Source of the DNA: Bacteroidales bacterium
GTDB lineage: Bacteria > Bacteroidota > Bacteroidia > Bacteroidales > UBA12077
Assembly: GCA_018334675.1 (NCBI GenBank)
Contig: JAGXLL010000002.1
Location: 62,001-126,000 of the forward strand
Length of the DNA: 64,000 nucleotides
Direction of reading: 5' to 3'
Shown: positions 18,092 through 27,168 of the stretch, piece after piece
How the letters are laid out: each line of letters starts with the position of its first letter
How positions within the stretch are numbered: position 1 is the first letter of the stretch
The notes under the pieces: generated by a model
Databases searched by the model: none
What the model was told of the DNA's origin: nothing
Seen by the model: only the letters and a program-made list of their open reading frames with translations
Translations under genes and position numbers: made by a program

Positions 18092-18814
18092 ATGTCTCGT
18101 TTGATCATACTATCCCTGTTGCTGGCGGTGATTACTTACTTCAACCATGCCGGCACCGATAAAACGCCCCTCAGGGAACCTTCCCTGATCAAACTCAGCA
18201 TGCACCTCACCCAAACCCGGGCCAACCCAGCCGCATCATCTCAGGATCTCTCCCGCATCACATTTCAAAACGGCATCTTATCCCTTTCTTCAGTCGAATT
18301 TTTAGGATCGCCCCACAACACCACCGATTTTCATTTTACCTCCTCCCTCCACAGCCAATACCAATTGCAGCCTGAAAAAAGCCCGCTTCCCTTATTGGAA
18401 TTTGACGTACCTGCCGGCAGGTACCGATCGGCGAAGATCATCCTCCATGCCAACAGCCGGGACAGCCTTCCTGCCATGACAGTCCATGCCCGGTGGCAAA
18501 AAAAGGACGGGCCCAAACCGATCGACATCCATATCCGGCTGTTCGATCTGCCCCGGATCCTTTCCCTGGAAGTCAAACCGGAAGGAAAGGAGAGGTCCCT
18601 GATGTTTCCCCGGCAGGGTTTCTCCAATCTACAGATCCGGATCGACCCCATGCAACTCTTCGACCCAGCTGTGATGGATCAGCTGCAGGAGGCAAAAATG
18701 CAGGATACGCCCACCGGCCGTAAGGTGATCCTTTCACGACATCACAACCCCCACATACACGACCGCCTGACAGAAAATATGCACGAATCCATCCGGGCGG
18801 TCCTGCAGCGGTGA
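18092..18814 (+). CDS. Secreted protein, paralogue of the acidic lipoprotein at 14128
   Basis: The 240-residue protein has an N-terminal hydrophobic signal (residues 1-20) but no lipobox Cys, unlike its paralogue. Shared features include LSLSSVEFLG (against LQLSSLEFEG), the FDVPAGRYRSAKIIL strand and the terminal HNPHIHDRLTENMHESIRAV. The acidic run of the paralogue is absent here. Together with the DUF4382 gene at 18937 it forms a second copy of a two-family pair. Function unknown. Confidence 0.7.
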   Translation: MSRLIILSLLLAVITYFNHAGTDKTPLREPSLIKLSMHLTQTRANPAASSQDLSRITFQNGILSLSSVEFLGSPHNTTDFHFTSSLHSQYQLQPEKSPLPLLEFDVPAGRYRSAKIILHANSRDSLPAMTVHARWQKKDGPKPIDIHIRLFDLPRILSLEVKPEGKERSLMFPRQGFSNLQIRIDPMQLFDPAVMDQLQEAKMQDTPTGRKVILSRHHNPHIHDRLTENMHESIRAVLQR

Positions 18815-18872
18815 ATCCATGCGGATTGAGCTCCCCGGCACCAGATTTTTCGGCAAAACTTTCCTTTTCATT

Positions 18873-18900
18873 CCCACCCTTTTTGTGAAACCTACGTCTT
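18873..18900 (+). promoter_or_regulatory. Putative ECF sigma promoter before the second DUF4382 lipoprotein
   Basis: CCCACC at 18873-18878, then 16 bases, then CGTCTT at 18895-18900. This is the same pair and spacing as at 16953-16980, while the spacer between them is not conserved. That argues for a binding site and against plain recent duplication. Confidence 0.55.
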
Positions 18901-18936
18901 TATTACAAATACTTCAAACCCCAAAATCATTGGACC

Positions 18937-19833
18937 ATGAAAACACGAATTTTTATTTTAATCGTACTGATGATTCCCTTCGCCCTTTTTACCGGATGCG
19001 AGGAGGAAAAAAGCGAAACAGGCACCCTGGATCTTTCCCTGACCGATGCCCCCATTGATCAACAAGATGTGACAGGAGTATATATCACCATCAACGGCCT
19101 GGAATATCACAAGCAGAATAACGACTGGGCTACCTTCGAAGAATACGGGGAAGCCAAAAAGTTCAACCTGTTGGAATTGACCGATGGCATGAGCGAAATG
19201 CTGGGATCCTTCGAGATGGAAGCCGGACAGTATAACCAGTTGCGTTTTATGCTGGAGGCTCCGGTAAGAGGTGAATCTACCCCATCCAATGCAGGTTGTT
19301 ACCTTGAATTTGAAGGTGGAGAAACCGAGCCTCTTTTCGTACCCAGCGCAGGCAACACAGGCTACAAGGCGGTAGGTGCCTTTACCGTTCCCTCCAATGG
19401 AACTGTTGAGCTGACCGCAGATTTCGATGCCCGCAAGTCTGTCGTTGAAACAGGAACAGCCGGGATGTATATTCTTCAGCCCACCATCCGTCTGATCGTC
19501 AACAATGAGGCTGGCAGCATCGCCGGCAGCATCAGCAATTTCCCCACCGATGGCAGCAATATCATTGTCTATGCCTACGAAGATGGAGATTATTCCGATA
19601 CGGAAGCAGCCGATCCCGAGGCCGAAGAAAGCCGGTTCCCCAATGCCGTCACCAGCGATATAGCAGATGAGCAAAACAGTTATAAACTGCATTACCTGGC
19701 CCCGATGAACTATGACCTGGTCGTTGTAAGGTCTCTGGACGGGCAGTTCCAGGAAGTATTACAGGTAGTAGAAGATGTTGCGGTGGAAAGCAAAGAGACC
19801 ACACCGCAGCCCATCGATCTTTCCACCCAATAG
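18937..19833 (+). CDS. DUF4382-family lipoprotein, second copy
   Basis: The 298-residue lipoprotein is a paralogue of the 17011-17940 product. The lipobox-like LFTGC has its Cys at residue 21. GTLDLSLTDAPIDQQ, VYITINGLEYHK and EAGQYNQLRFMLEAP correspond block by block to the first copy, as do FPNAVTSD, YDLVVVRSLDG and the final ESKE..PQPIDL. It lacks the short Cys-containing insertion (NDCNHSQKC) of the first copy. Extracytoplasmic, function unknown. Confidence 0.85.
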   Translation: MKTRIFILIVLMIPFALFTGCEEEKSETGTLDLSLTDAPIDQQDVTGVYITINGLEYHKQNNDWATFEEYGEAKKFNLLELTDGMSEMLGSFEMEAGQYNQLRFMLEAPVRGESTPSNAGCYLEFEGGETEPLFVPSAGNTGYKAVGAFTVPSNGTVELTADFDARKSVVETGTAGMYILQPTIRLIVNNEAGSIAGSISNFPTDGSNIIVYAYEDGDYSDTEAADPEAEESRFPNAVTSDIADEQNSYKLHYLAPMNYDLVVVRSLDGQFQEVLQVVEDVAVESKETTPQPIDLSTQ

Positions 19834-19855
19834 TCCCCGTAACCTCGATGAATGA

Positions 19856-19899
19856 AAGGCTGACTCCCGCTCCGAAGCGGGGGAAAGCCTTTTTTTTTA
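19856..19899 (+). terminator. Rho-independent terminator
   Basis: AGGCT and CTCCCGCT pair with AAGCGGGGG and AGCCT around a short loop, followed by a run of nine T. It follows the second DUF4382 gene. Confidence 0.85.
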
Positions 19900-20037
19900 T
19901 GGAACCTGTCCGCTCGAGGCAGGTAGATGAAGAAGGTGAAAAAATTTTATGCAGCTGTTGGAAAATTGACAAAAAGCTTTTACTTTTGCTCCTCGTTCAC
20001 CGATAACGGATCTTTCAAATACCACGGGATAACATAT

Positions 20038-20111
20038 TCCTCAGTAGCTCAGTTGGTTAGAGCACCTGACTGTTAATCAGGGGGTCGTAGGTTCAAGTCC
20101 TACCTGGGGAG
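20038..20111 (+). tRNA. tRNA-Asn (anticodon GTT)
   Basis: The acceptor stem TCCTCAG pairs with CTGGGGA (one G-T pair) and is followed by discriminator G. The D arm contains AGCTCAGTTGGTTAGAGC. The anticodon stem CCTGA/TCAGG encloses loop CTGTTAA with anticodon GTT at 20072-20074. The T arm contains GGTTCAAGTCC. The CCA end is not encoded. Confidence 0.96.
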
Positions 20112-20121
20112 CATCACAAAG

Positions 20122-20158
20122 AAGGAGTTGCAACAGCCGTGTGCAGCTCCTTTTTTTT
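20122..20158 (+). terminator. Terminator after tRNA-Asn
   Basis: AAGGAGTTGCA pairs with TGCAGCTCCTT (one G-T pair) around a 7-base loop, followed by eight T. Confidence 0.85.
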
Positions 20159-20379
20159 GTAATTTTTTCCTACCTCCCTTTTTGTCCAATTTTTACAATA
20201 CAACCATCCGAATTATTCCTATTTTTATATAAATATTTAATATTCAACAAGATGATGTCTGTTAGTGGAATGGATCATTATTTATATCTTTCACAGCATG
20301 ACGGGCTAATATAAATCCTCTTTCCATGTCCAACCCCTATCTACCTGTATGAATACCATTTTTAACCATATCATCACTC

Positions 20380-20874
20380 ATGTTTTTCAAAACCCTTGCT
20401 GTCAGTGCCGTTCTCATGCTGGGATGGGCACTGACGGGTCTGCAAGCACAGGAAGCCTTACCTGCCAGTGGCGGAGAGGCTTCAGGCAACGGTGGCTCGG
20501 TGAGCTTTACTGTTGGACAGGTTGCATGCACCTTTCAAACGGGCAACGAATGCTCCGTATCCCAAGGTGTACAGCAACCTTATGAAATATACACTGTGGT
20601 AGAAACGACAATACCCAAAGGCCTTGACCTTTTCTACACTTGCTATCCCAATCCGGTGACCGACAATCTGATACTCAAAACAGAAACGGATCACCCCAGC
20701 CATTTTATCCGGTTTCAGCTCCACAACATGAACGGAAAACTGCTGAAAAACGGAAAAATCAAAGGCAGCACAACCTCTGTTCACATGGCTGATCTTTCTT
20801 CCGGGACCTATCTGCTGAAGGTGATCGATGGAAATACAGAGATCATCACGTTCAAAATCATCAAAAATCCGTAA
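20380..20874 (+). CDS. Secreted protein with C-terminal type IX secretion sorting domain
   Basis: The 164-residue protein has a signal peptide (residues 1-23, ending LQAQ). It has a short glycine/serine-rich middle part. The C-terminal T9SS type A domain shows CYPNPVTDNLIL, FQLHNMNGKLL and LSSGTYLLKVIDG. It should be exported by Sec, then across the outer membrane by T9SS. The middle part, GGEASGNGGSVSFTVGQ, is commonly seen before such domains in Bacteroidota. It lies three bases upstream of the S74-type gene, probably the same transcript. Confidence 0.88.
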   Translation: MFFKTLAVSAVLMLGWALTGLQAQEALPASGGEASGNGGSVSFTVGQVACTFQTGNECSVSQGVQQPYEIYTVVETTIPKGLDLFYTCYPNPVTDNLILKTETDHPSHFIRFQLHNMNGKLLKNGKIKGSTTSVHMADLSSGTYLLKVIDGNTEIITFKIIKNP

Positions 20875-20876
20875 TC

Positions 20877-22604
20877 ATGAAAAAAATCTACATCCTCTTC
20901 CTGTCCTTTCTTTTCACTGCAACCGCCTGGAGCCAGTCACCTGAAAAAATGAGCTATCAGGCTGTCATCAGGGATTCAGATGAAAACCTGGCTACCAATC
21001 AAACGGTAGGCATCCAGATCAGTATTTTACAAGGCTCTGCCAGCGGCACCGCCGTATATGTCGAAACACAACAGCCTGCTACCAATGACAACGGACTGGT
21101 AACGCTGGAAATCGGAACCGGCACAGTCGTCTCAGGAGATTTCGCATCCATTGACTGGGCTGACGGACCCTATTTCCTGAAAACCGAAACCGATCCTGCA
21201 GGGGGAAGCAGCTACAGCACCTCCGGAACCTGCGAGCTGGTGAGCGTGCCCTTTGCCCTGTATGCTCAAAATGCCGGAAATGTTTTTTCCGGCGAACACA
21301 ATGACCTGACTTTCAATGGAACGGGACAATCTGTGTTCATCGGTAAGGGAGCAGGGACCCATGACGACCTGTCGGACAACCAGAACGTGTTTACCGGCGA
21401 TTCCACAGGGTTCCAAAACACCGACGGACATAAGAATACTGCCCTCGGCTTCGCAGCATTTTTCTCCAATACAGGAGGGTATGGCAATACCGCCACCGGG
21501 TATAGATCACTATACTACAACAGCAACGGCAACTACAACATTGCCAGCGGTTACAACTCCATGTACAGCAATACTTCTGGCAATTACAACATCGCCATTG
21601 GTGGCGAGGCATTATTCTACAATACCGTCCGAAGTGGTCTGGTAGCCGTGGGACACGAAGCTTTGCATAAAAATGCGCAAACCATCTCCGATGCCAATGA
21701 CGGCGTCAACAATACTGCGGTAGGCTACCGGGCGCTGCACAATAACACGGTAGGATTCAGCAATACAGGCATCGGTAACCAGTCATTAATCAATAACACG
21801 GAAGGTGGAAGCAACACAGCTGTGGGAAATAAAACCTTATTCTCCAATACTACCGGCAGCATCAACACGGCCGTGGGAAATGATGCCATGTTGTACAATA
21901 CCTCTGGATATTCCAACGCGGCCATGGGGCACAATGCTTTATTTGCCAATACCACCGGTACTCATAACACAGCGATCGGTTGCCGGACTCTAAAGAACAA
22001 TACTACCGGAAGCAGAAACACCGCAGTGGGATACTATGCCGGCCCAACCAGCGGCAACGACAACCTGTTCAACACCGGTGCTTTTGGATATAATGCCACA
22101 GTAGCCACCAACAACACCATCCGCATTGGGGACAACAATATTACCTCGATATTCGGAGCCGTGGGATGGGGAAGCCCATCCGACGGCCGCTTCAAAACCA
22201 ATGTCACGCCAGATGTACCCGGACTGGAGTTCATAACGAAACTGAAGCCCGTGACCTTCAACTGGGATCTGGATGCACTAAACGAATTCCAGGGTAAGGA
22301 GGAGGGGAATAAAAAAGATCCCAGAATAAAAAAGGCCCGGCGGAAGAAAGAACAAAAGGACTACACCGGCTTTGTGGCCCAGGAAGTGGAAAAAGCTGCA
22401 GAGGCCTGCGGGTATGATTTCAGCGCGGTGAGCAAACCGCCCAACGACAAATCCACTTATCACCTCACTTATTCCGAGTTTGTAGTGCCTCTGGTGAAAG
22501 CGGTTCAGGAACAACAAAAAGAAATAGAAAACCTGGAGAATAAAATGGCGGAACAGGATGAGCGCATAGAATCCCTAATCCGTGAAATAGAAAAGCTTCA
22601 ATGA
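20877..22604 (+). CDS. Tail-fibre/YadA-head-like repeat protein with S74 chaperone domain
   Basis: The 575-residue secreted protein has signal peptide residues 1-19 (TAWSQ). An N-terminal domain of about 120 residues is common in Bacteroidota tail-fibre-domain proteins. About twelve short repeats of the type NTAxG-x-LxxNTTG follow between about residues 150 and 400, predicting a left-handed beta-roll as in YadA heads. The C-terminal part begins SDGRFKTNV and contains FITKLKPVTFNWD and YTGFVAQEVEKA, marking the endosialidase-type intramolecular chaperone (Peptidase_S74), then a coiled coil (about 535-575). S74 domains usually direct trimerisation and self-cleavage. It has no T9SS tail itself. 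Confidence 0.85.
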   Translation: MKKIYILFLSFLFTATAWSQSPEKMSYQAVIRDSDENLATNQTVGIQISILQGSASGTAVYVETQQPATNDNGLVTLEIGTGTVVSGDFASIDWADGPYFLKTETDPAGGSSYSTSGTCELVSVPFALYAQNAGNVFSGEHNDLTFNGTGQSVFIGKGAGTHDDLSDNQNVFTGDSTGFQNTDGHKNTALGFAAFFSNTGGYGNTATGYRSLYYNSNGNYNIASGYNSMYSNTSGNYNIAIGGEALFYNTVRSGLVAVGHEALHKNAQTISDANDGVNNTAVGYRALHNNTVGFSNTGIGNQSLINNTEGGSNTAVGNKTLFSNTTGSINTAVGNDAMLYNTSGYSNAAMGHNALFANTTGTHNTAIGCRTLKNNTTGSRNTAVGYYAGPTSGNDNLFNTGAFGYNATVATNNTIRIGDNNITSIFGAVGWGSPSDGRFKTNVTPDVPGLEFITKLKPVTFNWDLDALNEFQGKEEGNKKDPRIKKARRKKEQKDYTGFVAQEVEKAAEACGYDFSAVSKPPNDKSTYHLTYSEFVVPLVKAVQEQQKEIENLENKMAEQDERIESLIREIEKLQ

Positions 22605-23094
22605 CCGGCCCTGCAACACCCACATATTAGCACCATAAGGGTAACCGACCACACCAAAGCCGGGGGAAGGCAAATACACGACTCAGATCGTCAACGAAAA
22701 AAGCATCTCCCGGCTTTGTTCCTTCTCTCCAGTATGCTTTGGCTACCCTCAATATGAGCTGGCTGTCAACTTCCATGGTTCGACCTATCCCCGCGGATGG
22801 GCCCGCACCTATCACAAAAGCAACAGCCAATAAAGAAGGATTCATCCCATCGCCGCATTTCAAAAAAAATCACTACCTTTATGGGTTCATTTACTTATAT
22901 ACTCTTATGCCAAATCCCATAGGAGATGGATTGAAAAGGTTCAGATGCCATCTCCCCCATAGAATAGCAGCCAGGTTTGGGGTAAGGATCTTTTTATTGG
23001 TTTACCAGCAATAAACCGATTCCAATTACAGTTGAACTATTGACAGGGGCTGTTTGTATATACACATAGCTTCTTGTACCAAATGATCAGAAAA
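22605..23094. other. 490-base intergenic stretch, no supported gene
   Basis: I see no convincing gene. A minus-strand reading of about 72 residues starting MNPSLLAVAF (22863-22627 region) has a signal-peptide-like start and could be the head of a lost gene, but no family match is recognised. AAAGCCGGG near 22657 and CCCGGCTTT near 22709 form a loose inverted repeat. Confidence 0.4.
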
Positions 23095-23364
23095 ATGAAC
23101 ATTTACATTGGAAACCTGAATTACACCGTCGACGAAGCAAAACTCAGAAAAGTATTTGAAAAGTACGGCGAAGTGACTTCCGCCCGGATCATCACCGACA
23201 AAGAAACAGGAGAAAGCAAAGGATACGGCTTTGTGGAAATGAAAGATGATGATGAAGCCAAAAAAGCGATCCAGCATCTCAGCAGTTCTGAGATTGACGG
23301 AAGGCACATTAAAGTAAACATTGCCAAGCCCAGGAAGAACTTCTACGGAGGAAAAAGATCCTAA
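23095..23364 (+). CDS. RRM-domain RNA-binding protein
   Basis: The 89-residue protein is one RNA recognition motif. RNP2 is IYIGNL (residues 3-8) and RNP1 is KGYGFVEM (about 42-49), followed by the short basic tail RKNFYGGKRS. I chose Met 23095 because the fold begins at MNIYIGNL; a start at 23074 would add seven unrelated residues. Such small RRM proteins are common in Bacteroidota and cyanobacteria and bind single-stranded RNA. A specific target is not known here. Confidence 0.92.
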   Translation: MNIYIGNLNYTVDEAKLRKVFEKYGEVTSARIITDKETGESKGYGFVEMKDDDEAKKAIQHLSSSEIDGRHIKVNIAKPRKNFYGGKRS

Positions 23365-23485
23365 TACCCCGCTCCACACAGGGGGTTTCTATATTGCTTC
23401 ACAGCAACCGGAAGGATTTTTTGCGCTGGCATTTTCCAATGGTGTGAATTGATTCAATGAGACAAACATTGTTATCTATGAGAAG

Positions 23486-24352
23486 ATGAGACAGTTAATC
23501 ATTTCCAAGCAGGTCACTGACCGGGGTCAGGATTCGATAGACAAATATTTTCATGACATCAGCAAATATGAACTGCTCTCCCCCCAGGAAGAGGTGGAGC
23601 TGACCCGCCTGATCAAAAAAGGCGACGAAAAAGCCCTGGAAAGACTTACTTTGTCCAACCTGCGGTTTGTCGTATCCGTGGCCAAACAATATCAGAACCG
23701 GGGTTTAAGCCTGCAGGATCTGATCAATGAAGGCAACCTGGGGCTGATCCGGGCAGCCAAACGCTTTGATGAAACAAGGGGATTTAAGTTCATCTCCTAC
23801 GCGGTTTGGTGGATCCGGCAAGCCATCATCCAGGCCATTGGCGAGCAGTGTCGCATTGTTCGCCTGCCCCTGAACAAGGTGGCCAACATCAATAAAGTCA
23901 ACCGGGCATCAGCCGAACTGGAACAAAAATATGAGCGGGAACCTACCGATCAGGAGATTGCACGCCAGACTGAACTGACCGAGGATATGGTATCTGTGGC
24001 ACAATCGACCAAGAACCGGCACCATTCCCTGGATGCCCCTCTACGAAACAACGATGATGAATCCGGCAACCTCATCGATTTCATCATTCCTGCCAACAAC
24101 CCATCCCCCGACCTGAATCTGTTGAATGAGTCGCTCAAAGAAGAGATCAACTCCGCTATGAAGTACCTCTCACCCAAAGAGATCCTAATACTCGAACATT
24201 TCTTCGGACTGAACGGTAAGATGAAGCTTTCCCTGGGAGAAATCGCAGGCAAACTCAGTTTATCCAAGGAACGGGTGCGGCAAATCAAGAATATTGCCCT
24301 GCGCAAATTGAAAAAAGCCCCCAACAAAGGATTGCTTCAAAAATTCATCTAG
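23486..24352 (+). CDS. Sigma-70 family sigma factor (primary-like, group 1/2)
   Basis: The 288-residue protein carries regions 1.2 to 4.2. SIDKYFHDISKYELLSPQEEVEL is region 1.2. NLRFVVSVAKQYQNRGLSLQDLINEGNLGLIRAAKRFD and FKFISYAVWWIRQAI cover region 2. The region 4 helix-turn-helix is LSLGEIAGKLSLSKERVRQIKN. Length and the MRQL start match the Bacteroidota RpoD class. Regions 3 and 4 look more divergent than in the primary factors I can recall, so a second, housekeeping-like paralogue is likely. I therefore withhold the rpoD symbol. Confidence 0.85.
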   Translation: MRQLIISKQVTDRGQDSIDKYFHDISKYELLSPQEEVELTRLIKKGDEKALERLTLSNLRFVVSVAKQYQNRGLSLQDLINEGNLGLIRAAKRFDETRGFKFISYAVWWIRQAIIQAIGEQCRIVRLPLNKVANINKVNRASAELEQKYEREPTDQEIARQTELTEDMVSVAQSTKNRHHSLDAPLRNNDDESGNLIDFIIPANNPSPDLNLLNESLKEEINSAMKYLSPKEILILEHFFGLNGKMKLSLGEIAGKLSLSKERVRQIKNIALRKLKKAPNKGLLQKFI

Positions 24353-24849
24353 GGATCCCCGACAGGCATCATCGTAAATACTCCCACTCATAAATCGATC
24401 TGCTGCAAAAGATTATAAGCCAGAAACAGCCTTTTCAAAGACGAATTCAGATTAGGCTGAACAAAAACACCCCCGTTTTTGTACCTATAAAGAAGCATGT
24501 AAACTGGAATTTGTACATACCTTACTTACCCATTGCGGTAGAAAGGGTTAATGAATATTCCGTTTTATGCTCATGCGGGTTTGGAGGTGAAGGCTGTATA
24601 GGGAAACAAACCATGTTTCCACTATATAGCCTTCTTTTTTGATTATTGTTCCGGAAAATCTCCCGTTATCCGCCTCCAAAACCAATTTTACAAAATAAAA
24701 TTCAACAAAATGGCCAGAGCGATGTATCTAACATAATGGCTGTTTGAAAAACCCGTCGCTCCGTACTTAAGGATAAGGCAGGGTCTGAGGGGCCTGCGCA
24801 TCCAGATCTTAATAATAATACCAAAGTGATATAAAAGCATGAGGAGGAA
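24353..24849 (+). promoter_or_regulatory. 497-base leader region of metE with several hairpins
   Basis: No gene is visible. The stretch holds a short hairpin (ACAAAAAC/GTTTTTGT, about 24461-24482), a very strong terminator-like hairpin (24589-24640), a GC-rich hairpin at 24771-24803 (GGAT/ATCC and GCAGG/CCTGC) and a strong Shine-Dalgarno sequence (GAGGAGG, 24841-24847). I cannot assign it to a known SAM or cobalamin riboswitch class by eye. Either attenuation of metE or a small RNA with its own terminator would fit. Confidence 0.45.
24589..24640 (+). terminator. Strong terminator hairpin upstream of metE
   Basis: GAAGGCT, GTATAG and GGAAACA pair with TGTTTCC, CTATATA and AGCCTTC around a loop of about five bases, followed by TTTTTT. 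It lies about 210 bases before the metE start and about 240 bases after the sigma gene. Confidence 0.8.
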
Positions 24850-27159
24850 ATGATGAAAACGCATATCTTAGGTTATCCGAGAATAGGAGCAAAAAGGGAA
24901 ACCAAAAAGGCCTGTGAGCAATACTGGTCGGGTAAGATCACGCTGGAAGAACTGCTGGAGACAGGTAAACAACAAAGACAATACAACTGGCAGATTCAAA
25001 AGGACGCCGGCATTGATCTGATCCCCGTCAACGATTTTTCCTTTTACGATCATATTCTGGATATAACATTAACCGTTGGGGCCATACCAGAAAGATTTCA
25101 GGCATTGAAAGACCTGGACCCCAATGATCTCTATTTCGCCATGGCCAGGGGTTATCAGGAAGGCAACCATGATATCATACCCATGGAGATGACCAAATGG
25201 TTTGATACCAACTACCATTACATTGTTCCGGAATTCAAAAAGGATCAACAATTCCGGTATTTTTCCGATAAGATCATCAACGAGTTCAGGGAAGGGAAGG
25301 CCTATGGCATAGATGCCAAGCCCGTGATAACAGGTCCCGTTTCCTTTCTCCTGCTTGGTAAAGAAAAAGAAAAAGGATTCGACCGGTTGGACCTGTTAAA
25401 CAACCTTCTTCCCGTCTATAATAAGATCTTCTCCAAACTCCAGGAGGCCGGTGCTGAGTGGATCCAGTTGGATGAACCCTTCCTGGCCATGGACCTGAGC
25501 GATAAGCAAAAAGAACAATACAGGAGGGTTTATCAGCTGATCCGGGATAAATTTCCCTCCCTCAAGTTCATGCTGGCCACCTATTTCGAGGGTTTGCACG
25601 ACAACACAGACCTGGCGGTTTCTTTGCCGGCCGATGCCCTGCACCTGGACCTGATCAGGGACTCCGGACAGCTGGATGAAGTACTGGACAAAACAAGTGA
25701 ACATCAGCACCTATCCCTGGGTGTGGTGGATGGCAGAAACATATGGAAGAACGATTTCGATCATTCCCTCAAGATCATCAACCAGGCAAAGAAAAAGAAA
25801 GATGCCACCCGGCTGATGATTGCCCCATCCAGTTCATTGCTTCATACGCCCTATGACCTGGATCTGGAGGACGATGAAAAGAACCTGCCGGTGAGGATCA
25901 AGAACTGGCTGGCCTTTGCCAGACAAAAGCTGGATGAGGTAAAAACACTGGGCCTTTTGGCCAATGAGGAGCCGGACCCGGAGGCTCAACACAAGCTGGG
26001 GGAAAACCGGGAAGCCATCAGGAGCCGCCGTCAGTCGGAGCTGATCCATAAATCCTCCGTCCGGCAAAGACTGAATGGTGTGACCCCCGATATGACCAGT
26101 CGTCAAAGACCTTTCAGCGAACGGCACAAAGAACAGGTTAAAGAGCTGAACCTGCCGGAATATCCCACCACCACCATCGGATCTTTCCCCCAAACAAAGG
26201 ATGTACGGCAGCTGCGGCGCCAGTTCAAACGCGGAGAAATCGACCGGGAGGAATACGAAAGCAGCCTGAGGGATAAAATACGGGAAGCCATCCGCAAGCA
26301 GGAAGAAGCCGGGTTGGATGTGCTGGTTCATGGTGAATTTGAGCGAAACGACATGGTGGAATATTTCGGCGAGCAGCTGGAAGGATTCCTCTTTACCAAA
26401 AACGGATGGGTTCAGAGTTATGGCACCAGGGGTGTCAAACCCCCCATCATTTTTGGGGATGTGGAAAGAAAAGGACCCATGACCGTGAAATGGTCGGCCT
26501 ATGCCCAGTCACTCACCGATCGCCCGGTGAAGGGTATGCTCACCGGTCCGGTCACCATTCTGCAATGGTCCTTTGCCCGCGACGATCAGCCACGCAAAGA
26601 TACGGCCCATCAGATTGCCCTGGCCATACGCGATGAGGTGAATGACCTGGAGGAATCAGGCATTAAGCTGATACAGATCGATGAACCGGCTTTCCGCGAA
26701 GGACTGCCTCTGCGAAGAAAAGACTGGCAGGATTACCTGACCTGGGCCGTGCAGGCCTTCAGGATAGCATCATCCGGTGTGCGCGATGATACCCAGATCC
26801 ACACCCATATGTGCTACTCGGAGTTCAACGACATCATACAGGAGATCGCCAACCTCGATGCCGATGTCATCACCATCGAAACATCCAGAAGCCAGATGGA
26901 ACTGCTGGAGGCCTTCGGCGACTTTCAATACCCCAATGAGATCGGACCCGGAGTATACGACATCCACTCCCCCCGCATCCCCTCATCCGAAGAAATGCAG
27001 GATCTGCTCAGAAAGGCCGCCGGGGTGATACCCAAACAACAGATCTGGGTGAACCCCGATTGCGGCCTGAAGACCAGAAAATGGGAGGAAACCTGGCCTG
27101 CATTGGAAAACATGGTGAGAGCAGCCAGGAACCTGAGGCATCAGGAGAATGGGCAATAA
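24850..27159 (+). CDS. metE: Cobalamin-independent methionine synthase
   Basis: The 769-residue enzyme transfers methyl from 5-methyl-tetrahydropteroyl-tri-glutamate to homocysteine, giving methionine. The N-terminal half begins HILGYPRIGAKRETKKA. The C-terminal catalytic half includes TTTIGSFPQT, LVHGEFERNDMVEYF, and the zinc ligands His and Cys in HTHMCYSEF and the distal Cys in NPDCGLKTR. Two in-frame ATG codons (24850, 24853) follow the Shine-Dalgarno sequence GAGGAGG, which is unusual for this phylum. It may be regulated through the structured leader upstream. Confidence 0.95.
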   Translation: MMKTHILGYPRIGAKRETKKACEQYWSGKITLEELLETGKQQRQYNWQIQKDAGIDLIPVNDFSFYDHILDITLTVGAIPERFQALKDLDPNDLYFAMARGYQEGNHDIIPMEMTKWFDTNYHYIVPEFKKDQQFRYFSDKIINEFREGKAYGIDAKPVITGPVSFLLLGKEKEKGFDRLDLLNNLLPVYNKIFSKLQEAGAEWIQLDEPFLAMDLSDKQKEQYRRVYQLIRDKFPSLKFMLATYFEGLHDNTDLAVSLPADALHLDLIRDSGQLDEVLDKTSEHQHLSLGVVDGRNIWKNDFDHSLKIINQAKKKKDATRLMIAPSSSLLHTPYDLDLEDDEKNLPVRIKNWLAFARQKLDEVKTLGLLANEEPDPEAQHKLGENREAIRSRRQSELIHKSSVRQRLNGVTPDMTSRQRPFSERHKEQVKELNLPEYPTTTIGSFPQTKDVRQLRRQFKRGEIDREEYESSLRDKIREAIRKQEEAGLDVLVHGEFERNDMVEYFGEQLEGFLFTKNGWVQSYGTRGVKPPIIFGDVERKGPMTVKWSAYAQSLTDRPVKGMLTGPVTILQWSFARDDQPRKDTAHQIALAIRDEVNDLEESGIKLIQIDEPAFREGLPLRRKDWQDYLTWAVQAFRIASSGVRDDTQIHTHMCYSEFNDIIQEIANLDADVITIETSRSQMELLEAFGDFQYPNEIGPGVYDIHSPRIPSSEEMQDLLRKAAGVIPKQQIWVNPDCGLKTRKWEETWPALENMVRAARNLRHQENGQ

Positions 27160-27168
27160 GACCTGTTC

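Noticed and set aside
21430-22040. CRISPR-like periodic repeats
   Set aside because: The repeats are coding (NTAxG-type beta-roll units), vary in sequence and have no constant repeat-spacer form.
22739-23014. 91-codon plus-strand frame between the S74 gene and the RRM gene
   Set aside because: No signal, family motif or sensible composition; probably chance.
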